A model generated the notes under the pieces. It was not told where the DNA came from. It saw only the letters and a program-made list of their open reading frames with translations, and did not search any database. From JBCCRH01 sp039208045 (GTDB lineage Bacteria; Bacteroidota; Bacteroidia; Chitinophagales; Saprospiraceae): DNA of 9,906 nucleotides. Made by a program: the position numbers and the translations under genes. The stretch lies in contig JBCCRH010000223.1 of the NCBI GenBank assembly GCA_039208045.1, positions 1-9,906 on the forward strand. The letters are read 5' to 3'. This document shows positions 1-7,573 of this stretch, piece after piece. Within the stretch, counting starts at the first letter, position 1. The number at the start of each line of letters is the position of its first letter.

Positions 1-43
1 AAATACCCCCGTAATTCTTAATCAAAAAGTTTTACACATCTTT

Positions 44-104
44 GGGGTAAAGGGGGGTGCACCTGTCAACCTTATTCATGGGACTTCATCAACCCCCAAA
101 CCCC
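44..104 (-). terminator. possible G/C-rich hairpin downstream of the amidohydrolase gene
   Basis: On the minus strand, the segments GGGGTTTGGGGG (104-93) and CCCCCCTTTACCCC (57-44) can pair as two G:C blocks of four and five pairs, separated by a small unpaired T-rich internal loop. The apical loop is about 35 nt. A T-run occurs further downstream (positions 31-27, read on the minus strand) but does not directly follow the stem. This could be a 3'-end structure for the amidohydrolase transcript. The long loop and displaced T-run make it a weak terminator call. The same G-tracts could instead fold as a quadruplex. Confidence 0.22.
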
Positions 105-119
105 TCAACCCTCAAACCA
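93..119 (-). repeat. degenerate G-rich heptamer-like repeat, copy 1
   Basis: Read on the minus strand, this stretch is a run of imperfect units of about 7 nt, each a G-run followed by TT/TTT and often GA (GGTTTGA, GGGTTGA, GGGGTTT, then GGGGG). It matches positions 9856-9882 of the plus strand at 21 of 27 positions without gaps, so the two copies are inverted relative to each other. It starts 11 nt past the amidohydrolase stop codon and lies outside coding sequence. It resembles telomere-like low-complexity intergenic DNA. Its function is unknown. Confidence 0.55.
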
Positions 120-129
120 CCCCCTCCCC

Positions 130-3100
130 TTACCTCCTACACCCACACTGCGCAGGCATCAGACCCTCGCTACTGGTGATCATCGGATACGCATTGCCAC
201 TGCCTGCCAGTTCGAAGTAAAAGGAGCTGCGTTTGTTGTCGTAATTGCCGATTTCATGCATGGTGGCGGCATCGTAGAGGCGGCCATTGACCATGGTGTA
301 TTGGACATTTTCGGTGGTGCGAATATTTTCAAGGGGATTGCCATCTATGACAATTAAGTCGGCAAGTTTTCCTGGTTTTAGGGAGCCAATTTGCTGATCC
401 ATGCCTAGGTAGCGAGCGCCGTTGATGGTAGCGCAGCGGAGAGCTTGGAGTTCGTCCATGCCGCCTTGGTGGATCATCCAGAGTTCCCAGTGGGCGCCGA
501 GGCCTTGCAGTTGGCCGTGGGCACCGAGGTTAACGTTGTTGCCAGCATCCTGTAATTTTTTTAGGGATTCGGAGATGAGGATATGGCCGTTATCATACTC
601 GGGGTCAGGGATCATGGTGCGGTGGCGGGCTCGGGCATCTACTACGGCGCGTGGGGTGAAGCTGAGGAGGCGGTCTTTTTCCCAAACGTTTGTTTTTTGG
701 TACCAATAGTACTCGCCACTTACACTACCATAGCTTACAACTAGAGTAGGCGTGTTGTGCGCTTCGGTCTGGGACCAGAACTTGATAACATCACTGTAAA
801 GGGGGGCGACGGGGAGGTTGTGTTCTACTCCGGTATGGCCATCGGCTACCATGCTTAGGTTGTGGTAGAAAAAGGAACCTCCTTCGGGCATGACTAGTAT
901 ATCGAGTTCTCGCGCGGCTTGCATGACTTGTTGGCGTTGTTCGCGGCGGGGTTGGTTGTAGCTTTTTACGGAAAAGGCGCCATAGGCTTTGGTGCGGCGG
1001 ATGGCAGAGCGGGCATCGTCTAAACTATTGATGATCGCTTTAAAGTCTCCATCAGCACCGTAGAGGATGGTACCTGTAGAGTAGAGCCTTGGGCCAACCA
1101 TATTGCCGGTTTTGATCATTTCAGAGTGAGAAAAGATCATTTCTGAATTAGAAGAGGGGTCGTGGGCTGTGGTGACACCATAGGCGAGATTGGCGTAATA
1201 GTACCAACTCTTTTGTGGACTGAGACCATAGCGGAAGTCACCCAGATGGCCATGTACGTCGACGATGCCAGGCATGATCGTTTTGCCAGTGCAGTCAATC
1301 ACTTTGGCATTATCTGGTATTTTTACTTCCAGGGAAGGGCCCACTGCGGTGATTTGATTGCCTTCTACTATTACCGTTCCTTTATTGTGGACTGTGCTGC
1401 CCTCCATAGTAATTACTTGCGCATTGGTGAGGGCGATGATTCCTTGTGGGGTGTCGTAGTCGAGTTTTAGATTGATGGCTAGGCCCACGGTGTCCATAGG
1501 AGGGAGGCTATCGAGACCACCTTCTATGAAGGAGAAGCGTTCGGTGAGTTCGTCCGAGAAGTAGGTATTCCCAAGCGTCCAGAATAGTTTCTTGCTGTCT
1601 TTAGACCAATGGATGTTGATTCCTGCATCGCGAGCGACTTGGGCGACAGGGACTGCTTTGGTTTTGGAGCTGATGCCAACAGGCTTACCCATCAGTGGCA
1701 TAGGAGCGATATATACTTTGTATAACTCCGACCAAGCGATCCACTTATTGTCGGGGCTGGGGACGAAGCGCTGGGCGTATTTTCCATCGAAAAGCTTTTT
1801 ATCATCTGAGCCATTTGCCTTGATGCTGTGGTAGGCTTTGGTGATACTGCCAAAAATAAAACCTCCCTTTTGATAGAAAATACGCTTGCCATCGACACTG
1901 AAAATGGGGTACTCGCCTTGGGCAGTGACTAAGCTGGGCTCGCCACCGGAGCTAGGGATGGTATAAATGCCTGGCTCTTGACAGTGGATATAGCCCTGGT
2001 GAATATTGCCACCATCTTTGCGATAAGCAATTGTTTTACCATCTGGAGAGAAGCTGGGAGTGCGGTAGATCCCTGGCTCTTGGCTGATGCGGGTTTTTCT
2101 GCGTGTCTGGAGGTTAAGGCGCCAAATAGAACCCATTGTTTCATCATTCCAGGTGACGTAGGTTATTTGTTTGCCGTCGGGCGAAAAGCTAGGCTCAAAC
2201 TCGAAGGCATCGGATTGCTTGGTTAAGCGCTCGGGGGTGCCGTTGGGGAGGGCTTTTTTCCATAGGTAGCCAACTGCGTTAAAGACTAGGGTAGATTCAT
2301 CGGGGGAGGTGATGGCATTTCGGATCACTTTGACATCTACTGTGGGTTCGTATGCGTTGTTTTCAAAGCGGACAGTTTCTTGGAATCGGTGCTTGGCAGT
2401 AGCCTTGAATGGGATATTCGTCGCTTCACCTGTTTTTGCGTTGACTTTCCAGAGTTTTCCTTGCGCCCAGACAACGATATGCTGATCATCAGGCATCCAG
2501 TCGAAGCTGGTGTACACGCCAAAAATAGCCCATGCTTCCTGCTGATCCTTGCTCAGGCCATCCCAAATAGGGAAGTTTTGTCCGGTAGCAAAATCGTGTA
2601 CAAAAAGCACTGTTTTTTCGCGAATGCGCTTAACGAATGCCAGCTTTTTGCCATCATTGGAGACTTGCGGTCGGCAGGCACCGCCAGGGCCAGTTACGAT
2701 ATTCTTGAGTTCTCCTTTTTCCAAGTCGTAGCGCCGTACAATGTAGATTTGGCTGTTGGGGTCTTTGTTGTATTGGAAGTAGCCACCAGGGTACATGTCT
2801 TCGCTAAAATAGAGGTAGCGGCCATCAGGCGAAACGCTGGGCTCGTTGACATCCTGTTGGTCATTTTTGCGCTTGGTGAGTTGGATACCGCTGCCGCCGG
2901 TGATATGGTAGAGCCACATCTCCCCTGCTCCGAGGGAGCGCCCAGAAGTAAAGTGTTTTCGGGCAACGAAATACTCCCCATCGGGCATCCAAGTGGCATT
3001 GTTGAGGAGTCGGAAGCTTTCCTTGGTGATCTGCTTGGCATTATTACCATCCGTATCCATCACCCAGATGTTGTCGCCGCCTCCGGCGTCGCTGGTGAAG

Positions 3101-3408
3101 AGAATGTGCTTGCCATCTGGGCTAAAGCGAGGCTGTACTTCCCAAGCCAGGCCAGTCCGCAACGGTTTGGCATCGCCACCTGTAATGGGCAAGGTAAAAA
3201 TATCTCCCAGTAGGTCAAAAGCGATCATTGTCCCATCAGGACTGACATCCACATTCATCCAGGTGCCTTCCTCATTGGTGAGTGTAACTTCTTTGGAATT
3301 GCCAGGAGGGTCGTTGACCTCCCATTTTTTATCTTGGTCTTTGTTCTGTGCAAGTAGAGTAGTACTAAAAAGGGCAAAGAAGCACCCTAGCAAAAGGCGT
3401 AGTTGCAT
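130..3408 (-). CDS. exported PD40 beta-propeller/amidohydrolase two-domain protein
   Basis: This 1092-residue protein is probably a metal-dependent hydrolase acting outside the cytoplasm; its substrate cannot be told from the sequence. Residues 1-20 form a Sec signal peptide (MQLRLLLGCF..., ending STTLLA). Residues about 45-620 carry repeated SPDG-type blades (56-59, 96-99, 193-196, 409-412, 454-457) typical of TolB/PD40 propellers. Residues about 660-1050 are an amidohydrolase domain: VDVHGHLG with the HxH pair H719/H721, K815 as the likely bridging lysine, H849 and H863 as further ligand candidates, and a closing GSLKPGKLADLIVIDGNPL segment. Where the superfamily usually has a metal-binding Asp, the sequence reads LGAHGQ (H964); I recall this as usual for this subgroup. 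The open frame extends to a TTG at 3474, inside the upstream gene. The ATG at 3408 is preferred because it puts the signal peptide at the N-terminus. It lies 38 bp behind the acyltransferase gene, suggesting an operon. No Shine-Dalgarno is visible. Family call is firm; reaction is open. Confidence 0.93.
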   Translation of the reverse strand: MQLRLLLGCFFALFSTTLLAQNKDQDKKWEVNDPPGNSKEVTLTNEEGTWMNVDVSPDGTMIAFDLLGDIFTLPITGGDAKPLRTGLAWEVQPRFSPDGKHILFTSDAGGGDNIWVMDTDGNNAKQITKESFRLLNNATWMPDGEYFVARKHFTSGRSLGAGEMWLYHITGGSGIQLTKRKNDQQDVNEPSVSPDGRYLYFSEDMYPGGYFQYNKDPNSQIYIVRRYDLEKGELKNIVTGPGGACRPQVSNDGKKLAFVKRIREKTVLFVHDFATGQNFPIWDGLSKDQQEAWAIFGVYTSFDWMPDDQHIVVWAQGKLWKVNAKTGEATNIPFKATAKHRFQETVRFENNAYEPTVDVKVIRNAITSPDESTLVFNAVGYLWKKALPNGTPERLTKQSDAFEFEPSFSPDGKQITYVTWNDETMGSIWRLNLQTRRKTRISQEPGIYRTPSFSPDGKTIAYRKDGGNIHQGYIHCQEPGIYTIPSSGGEPSLVTAQGEYPIFSVDGKRIFYQKGGFIFGSITKAYHSIKANGSDDKKLFDGKYAQRFVPSPDNKWIAWSELYKVYIAPMPLMGKPVGISSKTKAVPVAQVARDAGINIHWSKDSKKLFWTLGNTYFSDELTERFSFIEGGLDSLPPMDTVGLAINLKLDYDTPQGIIALTNAQVITMEGSTVHNKGTVIVEGNQITAVGPSLEVKIPDNAKVIDCTGKTIMPGIVDVHGHLGDFRYGLSPQKSWYYYANLAYGVTTAHDPSSNSEMIFSHSEMIKTGNMVGPRLYSTGTILYGADGDFKAIINSLDDARSAIRRTKAYGAFSVKSYNQPRREQRQQVMQAARELDILVMPEGGSFFYHNLSMVADGHTGVEHNLPVAPLYSDVIKFWSQTEAHNTPTLVVSYGSVSGEYYWYQKTNVWEKDRLLSFTPRAVVDARARHRTMIPDPEYDNGHILISESLKKLQDAGNNVNLGAHGQLQGLGAHWELWMIHQGGMDELQALRCATINGARYLGMDQQIGSLKPGKLADLIVIDGNPLENIRTTENVQYTMVNGRLYDAATMHEIGNYDNKRSSFYFELAGSGNAYPMITSSEGLMPAQCGCRR

Positions 3409-3446
3409 AGCTGTTTTGGATTTGTCGTAAAAAAGAACTGTTTCTG

Positions 3447-4586
3447 CTATAGTCTTTGAAAGGAAGCGGCCCAAAGCGCAGCCATCTTAGCTTTAACAGG
3501 GGCTTTGATATGCTGCTGAACCCATTCCCGTATGGGATCAATATACGCAATAAGCACGATAAAGCCCAACACAAAGAGCGCCGCCCCAATGATACAAGGC
3601 CAGGGACTAAGCGAGTATTTGCCAAAGCGACTGATACCTATTCCGAACCAGGTACCATAAAGTACGATGAAGTGTACATTGTAAATTAATAAGGTTTCAC
3701 TACCAATACGAACGGGTAGGGCGGGGATATTTTTCCACAGATGCGTGATGCCAATCACCGCAGCGATAGCGATGAAAATATGGCCAATATGCCAGATGAG
3801 ATAATTGTTATTAAAGAGATCTGGGAGGTTTTCTAGGCCTGTCCAGATGTAGAGCGTGTACAGGACATTAGTTGATTCATAATGCAAGTAGATACCTGTG
3901 AAAAGCAGAAAAACGGGGAGTTTCCAGCCAAAGGCTGCCGCTTGATTTTTGTACAACCAACCACCCATCGCTCCGCCTAAAAGCGTGTAGCCAATCCACG
4001 GAATAGGGGTGAATACCGAGCCATGGTCTTTAGTAAAGTAATTCTCTAATAAAAGCGGCAAACCAGACCAATCTATTTTTGCCACATCAGCGCTGTAGTA
4101 GAATGCCATTAATCCAGCCAAAGCTAGTAGCAGACTGAGGGGAAGTCGGGTCATTTTAGCGAAAGCGTACACCCCAATAACGGACAGCAAAGCCAGGCCA
4201 ATGCATTGCAAGACGTCTACTGCAATAAAAGCTCTGTGGAAATGCAGGGTGAGTAGCGCAAAGAAATTGAGGCGAATTAAATAACCTATTGCGATAAGCT
4301 GAACCCCACGGTATAGTCCTTTCTTGACACGTTGATTTTGCCAAAAAGGGCGCCCATCCCGAAGCAGAAGAAACACAAAAATAAGGCCACTAGCAAAGAA
4401 AAATACCGGCGCAGTGATCCCCCGAAAAAAGGCCCAAGTACCAAAAATGGGATTGCTGAAATCACGATAAGGGGTCGCAAGCATGGTATCGATGAAATGC
4501 CCTTGGAGCATCATGAGGATGGCATAAGCCCTCAGCAGATCAATCCAAAGAATCCGCTTAGTTGATTGGACGGGGGGTATTTGCAT
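3447..4586 (-). CDS. DUF1624/HGSNAT-type membrane acyltransferase
   Basis: This is a 379-residue integral membrane protein with about ten hydrophobic helices (roughly 12-30, 52-75, 93-113, 125-143, 149-165, 195-213, 222-236, 262-283, 297-317, 330-349). It resembles the heparan-alpha-glucosaminide N-acetyltransferase catalytic family (DUF1624), whose eukaryotic member passes an acetyl group across a membrane to an amino sugar. Supporting motifs are IDLLRAYAILMMLQGHF near the N-terminus (H30 is the candidate acetyl-accepting histidine), FFRGITAPVFFFASGL (53-68), DVLQCIGLALL (124-134) and PWIGYTLLGGAMG (196-208). The bacterial substrate is unknown; cell-envelope sugar modification is an inference. 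The reading frame can start at TTG 4592, but the ATG at 4586 is only two codons in and more plausible. The gene heads a probable two-gene unit with the exported amidohydrolase and is divergent from the peptidase gene. An acyltransferase_3-type enzyme is the main alternative, which I consider less likely. Confidence 0.82.
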   Translation of the reverse strand: MQIPPVQSTKRILWIDLLRAYAILMMLQGHFIDTMLATPYRDFSNPIFGTWAFFRGITAPVFFFASGLIFVFLLLRDGRPFWQNQRVKKGLYRGVQLIAIGYLIRLNFFALLTLHFHRAFIAVDVLQCIGLALLSVIGVYAFAKMTRLPLSLLLALAGLMAFYYSADVAKIDWSGLPLLLENYFTKDHGSVFTPIPWIGYTLLGGAMGGWLYKNQAAAFGWKLPVFLLFTGIYLHYESTNVLYTLYIWTGLENLPDLFNNNYLIWHIGHIFIAIAAVIGITHLWKNIPALPVRIGSETLLIYNVHFIVLYGTWFGIGISRFGKYSLSPWPCIIGAALFVLGFIVLIAYIDPIREWVQQHIKAPVKAKMAALWAASFQRL

Positions 4587-4656
4587 AAGCAATAAACGGC
4601 AGTTGGTGAGGCTTTATTTTCAGGTTCGAATTGGATAGAGCATCATAGGAACGCTG

Positions 4657-4664
4657 CAAAGATA
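4657..4664 (-). promoter_or_regulatory. Bacteroidota -7 promoter element for the acyltransferase-amidohydrolase unit
   Basis: The minus strand reads TATCTTTG followed by CA, an exact match to the TAnnTTTG -7 consensus of Bacteroidota. It lies 70 nt upstream of the acyltransferase ATG, giving a leader of roughly 60 nt. I find no clear TTG/TTTG -33 element at the usual distance upstream, so the call rests on the -7 box alone. Confidence 0.5.
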
Positions 4665-4726
4665 CGTTTTTGATCGACTACTTCCGATTTTTAATCTATA
4701 ATGACTACTCCAGCAGTGGGTTTACT

Positions 4727-4754
4727 GGGAATTTCCCTAATTTGAGATCAAATT
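4727..4754. promoter_or_regulatory. two adjacent dyads upstream of the prolyl oligopeptidase gene
   Basis: Two perfect inverted repeats stand side by side: GGGAATTTCCC (4727-4737; five-base arms around a central T) and AATTTGA-GA-TCAAATT (4739-4754; seven-base arms, two-base spacer). They end 18 nt before the peptidase ATG. Their symmetry fits binding sites for dimeric regulators, or a feature of the 5' leader. No matching -7 box is evident, though TAATTTG at 4738-4744 is one base short of the consensus. The repeats are directly visible; the operator role is inferred. Confidence 0.4.
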
Positions 4755-4772
4755 TTTATAAACAACCAATCT

Positions 4773-6935
4773 ATGAAAAACGTATTGATAGCTAGCATAG
4801 CCCTGCTAGTAATGGGTTTAACAGCCTGCCAACCTACAGCGCAGGAAGAGACCGCTCAAAAAGAAGATTATCCGCTTATGAAAGTAAACTATCCAGAGAC
4901 AGCCACGATAGAACATGAAGATGACTATCATGGTACGGTCGTGAAAGATCCTTACCGATGGCTTGAAGTTGATACCGCCGCTGATGTAGAGTCTTGGGTG
5001 AAAGAACAAAATAAGGTCACTTATGGCTACTTGGAGAATATTCCATTCCGCAAAAATATCGAAGAGCGCTATACCGAGTTATTCAACTATCCAAAGCTTT
5101 CCTCTCCGTTCCGTGCGGGAGATTATTATTTCTTCAATAAGAATGACGGCTTACAGAACCAGTCGGTGATTTATTACCAGAAAGGCTTAGATGGTGAGCC
5201 TGAGGTATTTATTGATCCGAATGCACTTTCTGATGATGGTACGGTGGCTATTGGATTGATCGGATTTTCGGAAGATGATAAATATGTGGCGTATACGCAA
5301 TCGGAAGGAGGTTCGGACTGGCGCGAGATTCGGGTTATGGAAATTGCGACGAAAAAGGAGATGCCAGATGTGTTGAAGTGGGTGAAATTTTCAGGAGCTG
5401 CTTGGGATGGCAATGGGTTTTACTATAGTCGCTACCCTGCGCCAGAAGAAGGCATGGAGCTTTCTGGCAATAATCAGTTCCACTCGATTTACTATCACGA
5501 ACTGGGTACTGATCAGTCAGAAGATGAGCTCATCTATGAAGATCGGGAAAAGCCATATATGTACCACTGGTGTGGAACGACGGAGGACAATAAGTACTTA
5601 GTGATGTATGCTGCTCCGGGAACAGATGGCTACGCGACCTATATAAAGGATTTGAGGAATGGAGGAGACTTCCAGACTTTAGCAGAGGGGTATTCCAATA
5701 AAACGACTTTGGTGAAGCATTTGGATGGCAAGATGTTGGCGCTTACTGATCTTGATGCGCCGAACTATCGCTTGGTATCTATTGACTTAGCGCAGCCGGA
5801 GCCGGAGAATTGGGTAGATGTCATCCCTGAATCCGAGAATTTGCTGCAAAGCGCCACTACTGGTGGTGGGCAATTATTTGTCAACTACCTAGAAAAAGCG
5901 ACGGATCGCTGGTATCGTATGGCTTACGATGGTTCCAATAAAGAAGAGATTGAATTGCCGGGTTTGGGTAGTGCTGGTGGCTTTGGTGGCAAAGAAGATA
6001 ATGATGTGATGTTTTATGCTTTTACTTCGTTTACATACCCAAATACTATCTTTAAGTATGATGTAAAAACGGGGCAATCAGAGCAGTTTTACAAAGCACA
6101 GCTAAAGTTTGATCCAGCCGAGTATGTAGAAAAGCAAGTGACGTACAAGAGCAAGGATGGTACACCAGTGACGATGTTTGTGGTACACAAGAAAGGGATA
6201 GAAATGAATGGGGAGAATCCGACCTACCTGTATGGTTATGGGGGTTTTAACGTCAGCTTGACGCCCTCTTTCAGCACCTCTCGGATTATTTTGCTAGAAA
6301 ATGGTGGTGTTTTTGCGATGCCTAATTTGCGGGGTGGTGGTGAATATGGAGAAGCGTGGCATAAAGACGGGATGCTGGAGAAAAAGCAAAATGTATTTGA
6401 CGATTTTATTGCAGCAGCTGAGTATTTGATTGATGAGGGCTATACTTCATCTGATAAACTGGCCATTGCTGGTGGTTCTAATGGCGGTCTGCTAGTAGGG
6501 GCCTGCATGACGCAGCGCCCAGACTTGTTTGCGGTAGCTTTCCCTGCGGTGGGCGTGATGGATATGTTGCGTTATCATAAATTTACAGTAGGTAAGGGCT
6601 GGATTCCAGAGTATGGCTCTAGCGATGATCCGGAGCAATTCAAGACATTGGTAGCCTATTCGCCGCTGCACAACTTAAAGCCGGGCGTGGAGTATCCTGC
6701 TACGATGGTTACCACAGCAGATCATGATGATCGGGTAGTGCCCGCACATTCGTTCAAGTTTGCAGCGCAGCTGCAACAATCGCATGCTGGAGATAATCCG
6801 GTGCTCATTCGTATTGCTACCGATGCAGGCCATGGGGCAGGCAAGCCAACGGCTAAGATTATTGAGGAGCAGGCAGATATTTGGTCGTTTTTCTTTTATA
6901 ATACTAATGCTCCGGTGAGTTATTTGGAAAATTAG
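4773..6935 (+). CDS. prolyl oligopeptidase (S9A family), lipoprotein
   Basis: This 720-residue serine peptidase should cleave short peptides on the carboxyl side of proline. The N-terminus is a lipoprotein signal with lipobox LTAC (Cys19), so the mature enzyme is probably lipid-anchored in the envelope. The N-terminal domain opens with the family signature YHGTVVKDPYRWLE (52-65), and residues up to about 455 form the propeller that filters substrates by size. The alpha/beta-hydrolase domain follows, with YGYGGFNVS (487-495), NLRGGGEYGEAWH (518-530), nucleophile Ser569 in AGGSNGG, Asp652 in TADHDDRVVP, and His687 in DAGHGAGKP. Arg654 matches the substrate-binding arginine of the family. The triad is complete and the length is normal. 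The ATG start places the lipobox correctly; there is no Shine-Dalgarno. It is divergent from the acyltransferase gene and is followed by a clear terminator, so it is probably monocistronic. Family assignment is very secure; the exact membrane location is inferred. Confidence 0.96.
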   Translation: MKNVLIASIALLVMGLTACQPTAQEETAQKEDYPLMKVNYPETATIEHEDDYHGTVVKDPYRWLEVDTAADVESWVKEQNKVTYGYLENIPFRKNIEERYTELFNYPKLSSPFRAGDYYFFNKNDGLQNQSVIYYQKGLDGEPEVFIDPNALSDDGTVAIGLIGFSEDDKYVAYTQSEGGSDWREIRVMEIATKKEMPDVLKWVKFSGAAWDGNGFYYSRYPAPEEGMELSGNNQFHSIYYHELGTDQSEDELIYEDREKPYMYHWCGTTEDNKYLVMYAAPGTDGYATYIKDLRNGGDFQTLAEGYSNKTTLVKHLDGKMLALTDLDAPNYRLVSIDLAQPEPENWVDVIPESENLLQSATTGGGQLFVNYLEKATDRWYRMAYDGSNKEEIELPGLGSAGGFGGKEDNDVMFYAFTSFTYPNTIFKYDVKTGQSEQFYKAQLKFDPAEYVEKQVTYKSKDGTPVTMFVVHKKGIEMNGENPTYLYGYGGFNVSLTPSFSTSRIILLENGGVFAMPNLRGGGEYGEAWHKDGMLEKKQNVFDDFIAAAEYLIDEGYTSSDKLAIAGGSNGGLLVGACMTQRPDLFAVAFPAVGVMDMLRYHKFTVGKGWIPEYGSSDDPEQFKTLVAYSPLHNLKPGVEYPATMVTTADHDDRVVPAHSFKFAAQLQQSHAGDNPVLIRIATDAGHGAGKPTAKIIEEQADIWSFFFYNTNAPVSYLEN

Positions 6936-6960
6936 ATTTTTGTAATAAAAATATAATTGG

Positions 6961-6995
6961 TGGCTCTTCTAATCTCAGGAGGGCCATTTTTGTTT
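6961..6995 (+). terminator. intrinsic terminator of the prolyl oligopeptidase gene
   Basis: TGGCTCTTC (6961-6969) pairs with GGAGGGCCA (6978-6986) over nine positions, including two G:U wobbles, around an 8-nt loop. TTTTTGTTT follows immediately. It starts 25 nt after the peptidase stop codon and ends 24 nt before the DinB-like start codon. Confidence 0.75.
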
Positions 6996-7018
6996 ACCTT
7001 ACAACAAATTGGAATAAA

Positions 7019-7573
7019 ATGGATGCACAGACACAAGCAATTCTGGAAAAAATTGACCGAGAATTAAGGAGTTTATTAAGAGAAATGGGGACGCATTCAA
7101 ACGAAGTGCTGAACCAGAAGCCAAGGAATGACGCTTGGTCAGTGAATCACGTGATACAGCACTTGATGCGTGCCGAAGACCTTTCGACGAAGTACGTTCA
7201 AAAGAAGCTGCATTTTAATCCAATTCTTAAAGAGACGAGCTTTAGTGCTAAGTGGCGCACTTCTATGATGAATATTTTCTTGAAGCTGCCTTTTAAGTTC
7301 AAAGCACCCAAGCTGGTATCTGAAGAGTATTTTGAAGAAAACGCTGACTTTGACCAATTGGCAGCCACTTGGCGAGAAAATAGAGCTGACTTGCGCGCTT
7401 TTTTGGAGACCTTACCCGATAATATCTGGAAAAAAGAGGTGTATAAGCATCCTATTGCTGGCCGACTACCACTGAGTGGGATGCTCCAGTTCTACGATGC
7501 ACACTTCAACCGACATCGCAAGCAAATATATAAGACCTTGCGCCTTATCAGTTCACCAATACTCCAGCAATAA
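7019..7573 (+). CDS. DinB-like (DinB_2 type) putative metal-binding protein
   Basis: This 184-residue protein is predicted to be a cytoplasmic four-helix bundle of the DinB/YfiT-like group. Despite the name, these are not DNA polymerases; many bind a divalent metal through three histidines, and some are thiol-dependent transferases. The sequence shows the early WSVNHVIQHLMRAED helix (40-54, with H48) and the late FYDAHFNRHRKQI helix (158-170, with H162 and H166 in an HxxxH arrangement), which together make the expected triad. The ATG at 7019 lies only 24 nt beyond the preceding terminator, and I see no obvious promoter, so expression may depend on readthrough or an unrecognised promoter. The last 26 bp overlap the 3' end of the transporter gene on the other strand. 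Biochemical function is unknown. Confidence 0.85.
   Translation: MDAQTQAILEKIDRELRSLLREMGTHSNEVLNQKPRNDAWSVNHVIQHLMRAEDLSTKYVQKKLHFNPILKETSFSAKWRTSMMNIFLKLPFKFKAPKLVSEEYFEENADFDQLAATWRENRADLRAFLETLPDNIWKKEVYKHPIAGRLPLSGMLQFYDAHFNRHRKQIYKTLRLISSPILQQ

Noticed and set aside
1968..2082. Short internal repeat encoding QEPGIY twice in the amidohydrolase gene
   Set aside because: It falls in consecutive propeller blades and is explained by blade-to-blade similarity rather than by a mobile or regulatory repeat.
2380..3213. A 277-codon open frame on the plus strand opposite the amidohydrolase gene
   Set aside because: It is antisense to a well-supported gene with clear propeller repeats, and its translation shows no domain I recognise. 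Several other long antisense frames across 422-2226 are likewise shadows of that gene.
3409..3474. A 22-residue N-terminal extension of the amidohydrolase from a TTG overlapping the acyltransferase gene
   Set aside because: It would bury the signal peptide 22 residues inside the protein. The ATG at 3408 gives a standard signal sequence.
4661..4712. An E. coli-like sigma70 promoter (TTGATC and TATAAT) upstream of the peptidase gene
   Set aside because: The two hexamers are about 21 bp apart, too far for good sigma70 function, and the host appears to use Bacteroidota-type promoters.
7524..7549. ATAAG/CTTAT inverted repeat at the end of the DinB-like gene as a shared terminator
   Set aside because: Only five A/T-rich pairs and no following T-run; it is within coding sequence and easily due to chance.
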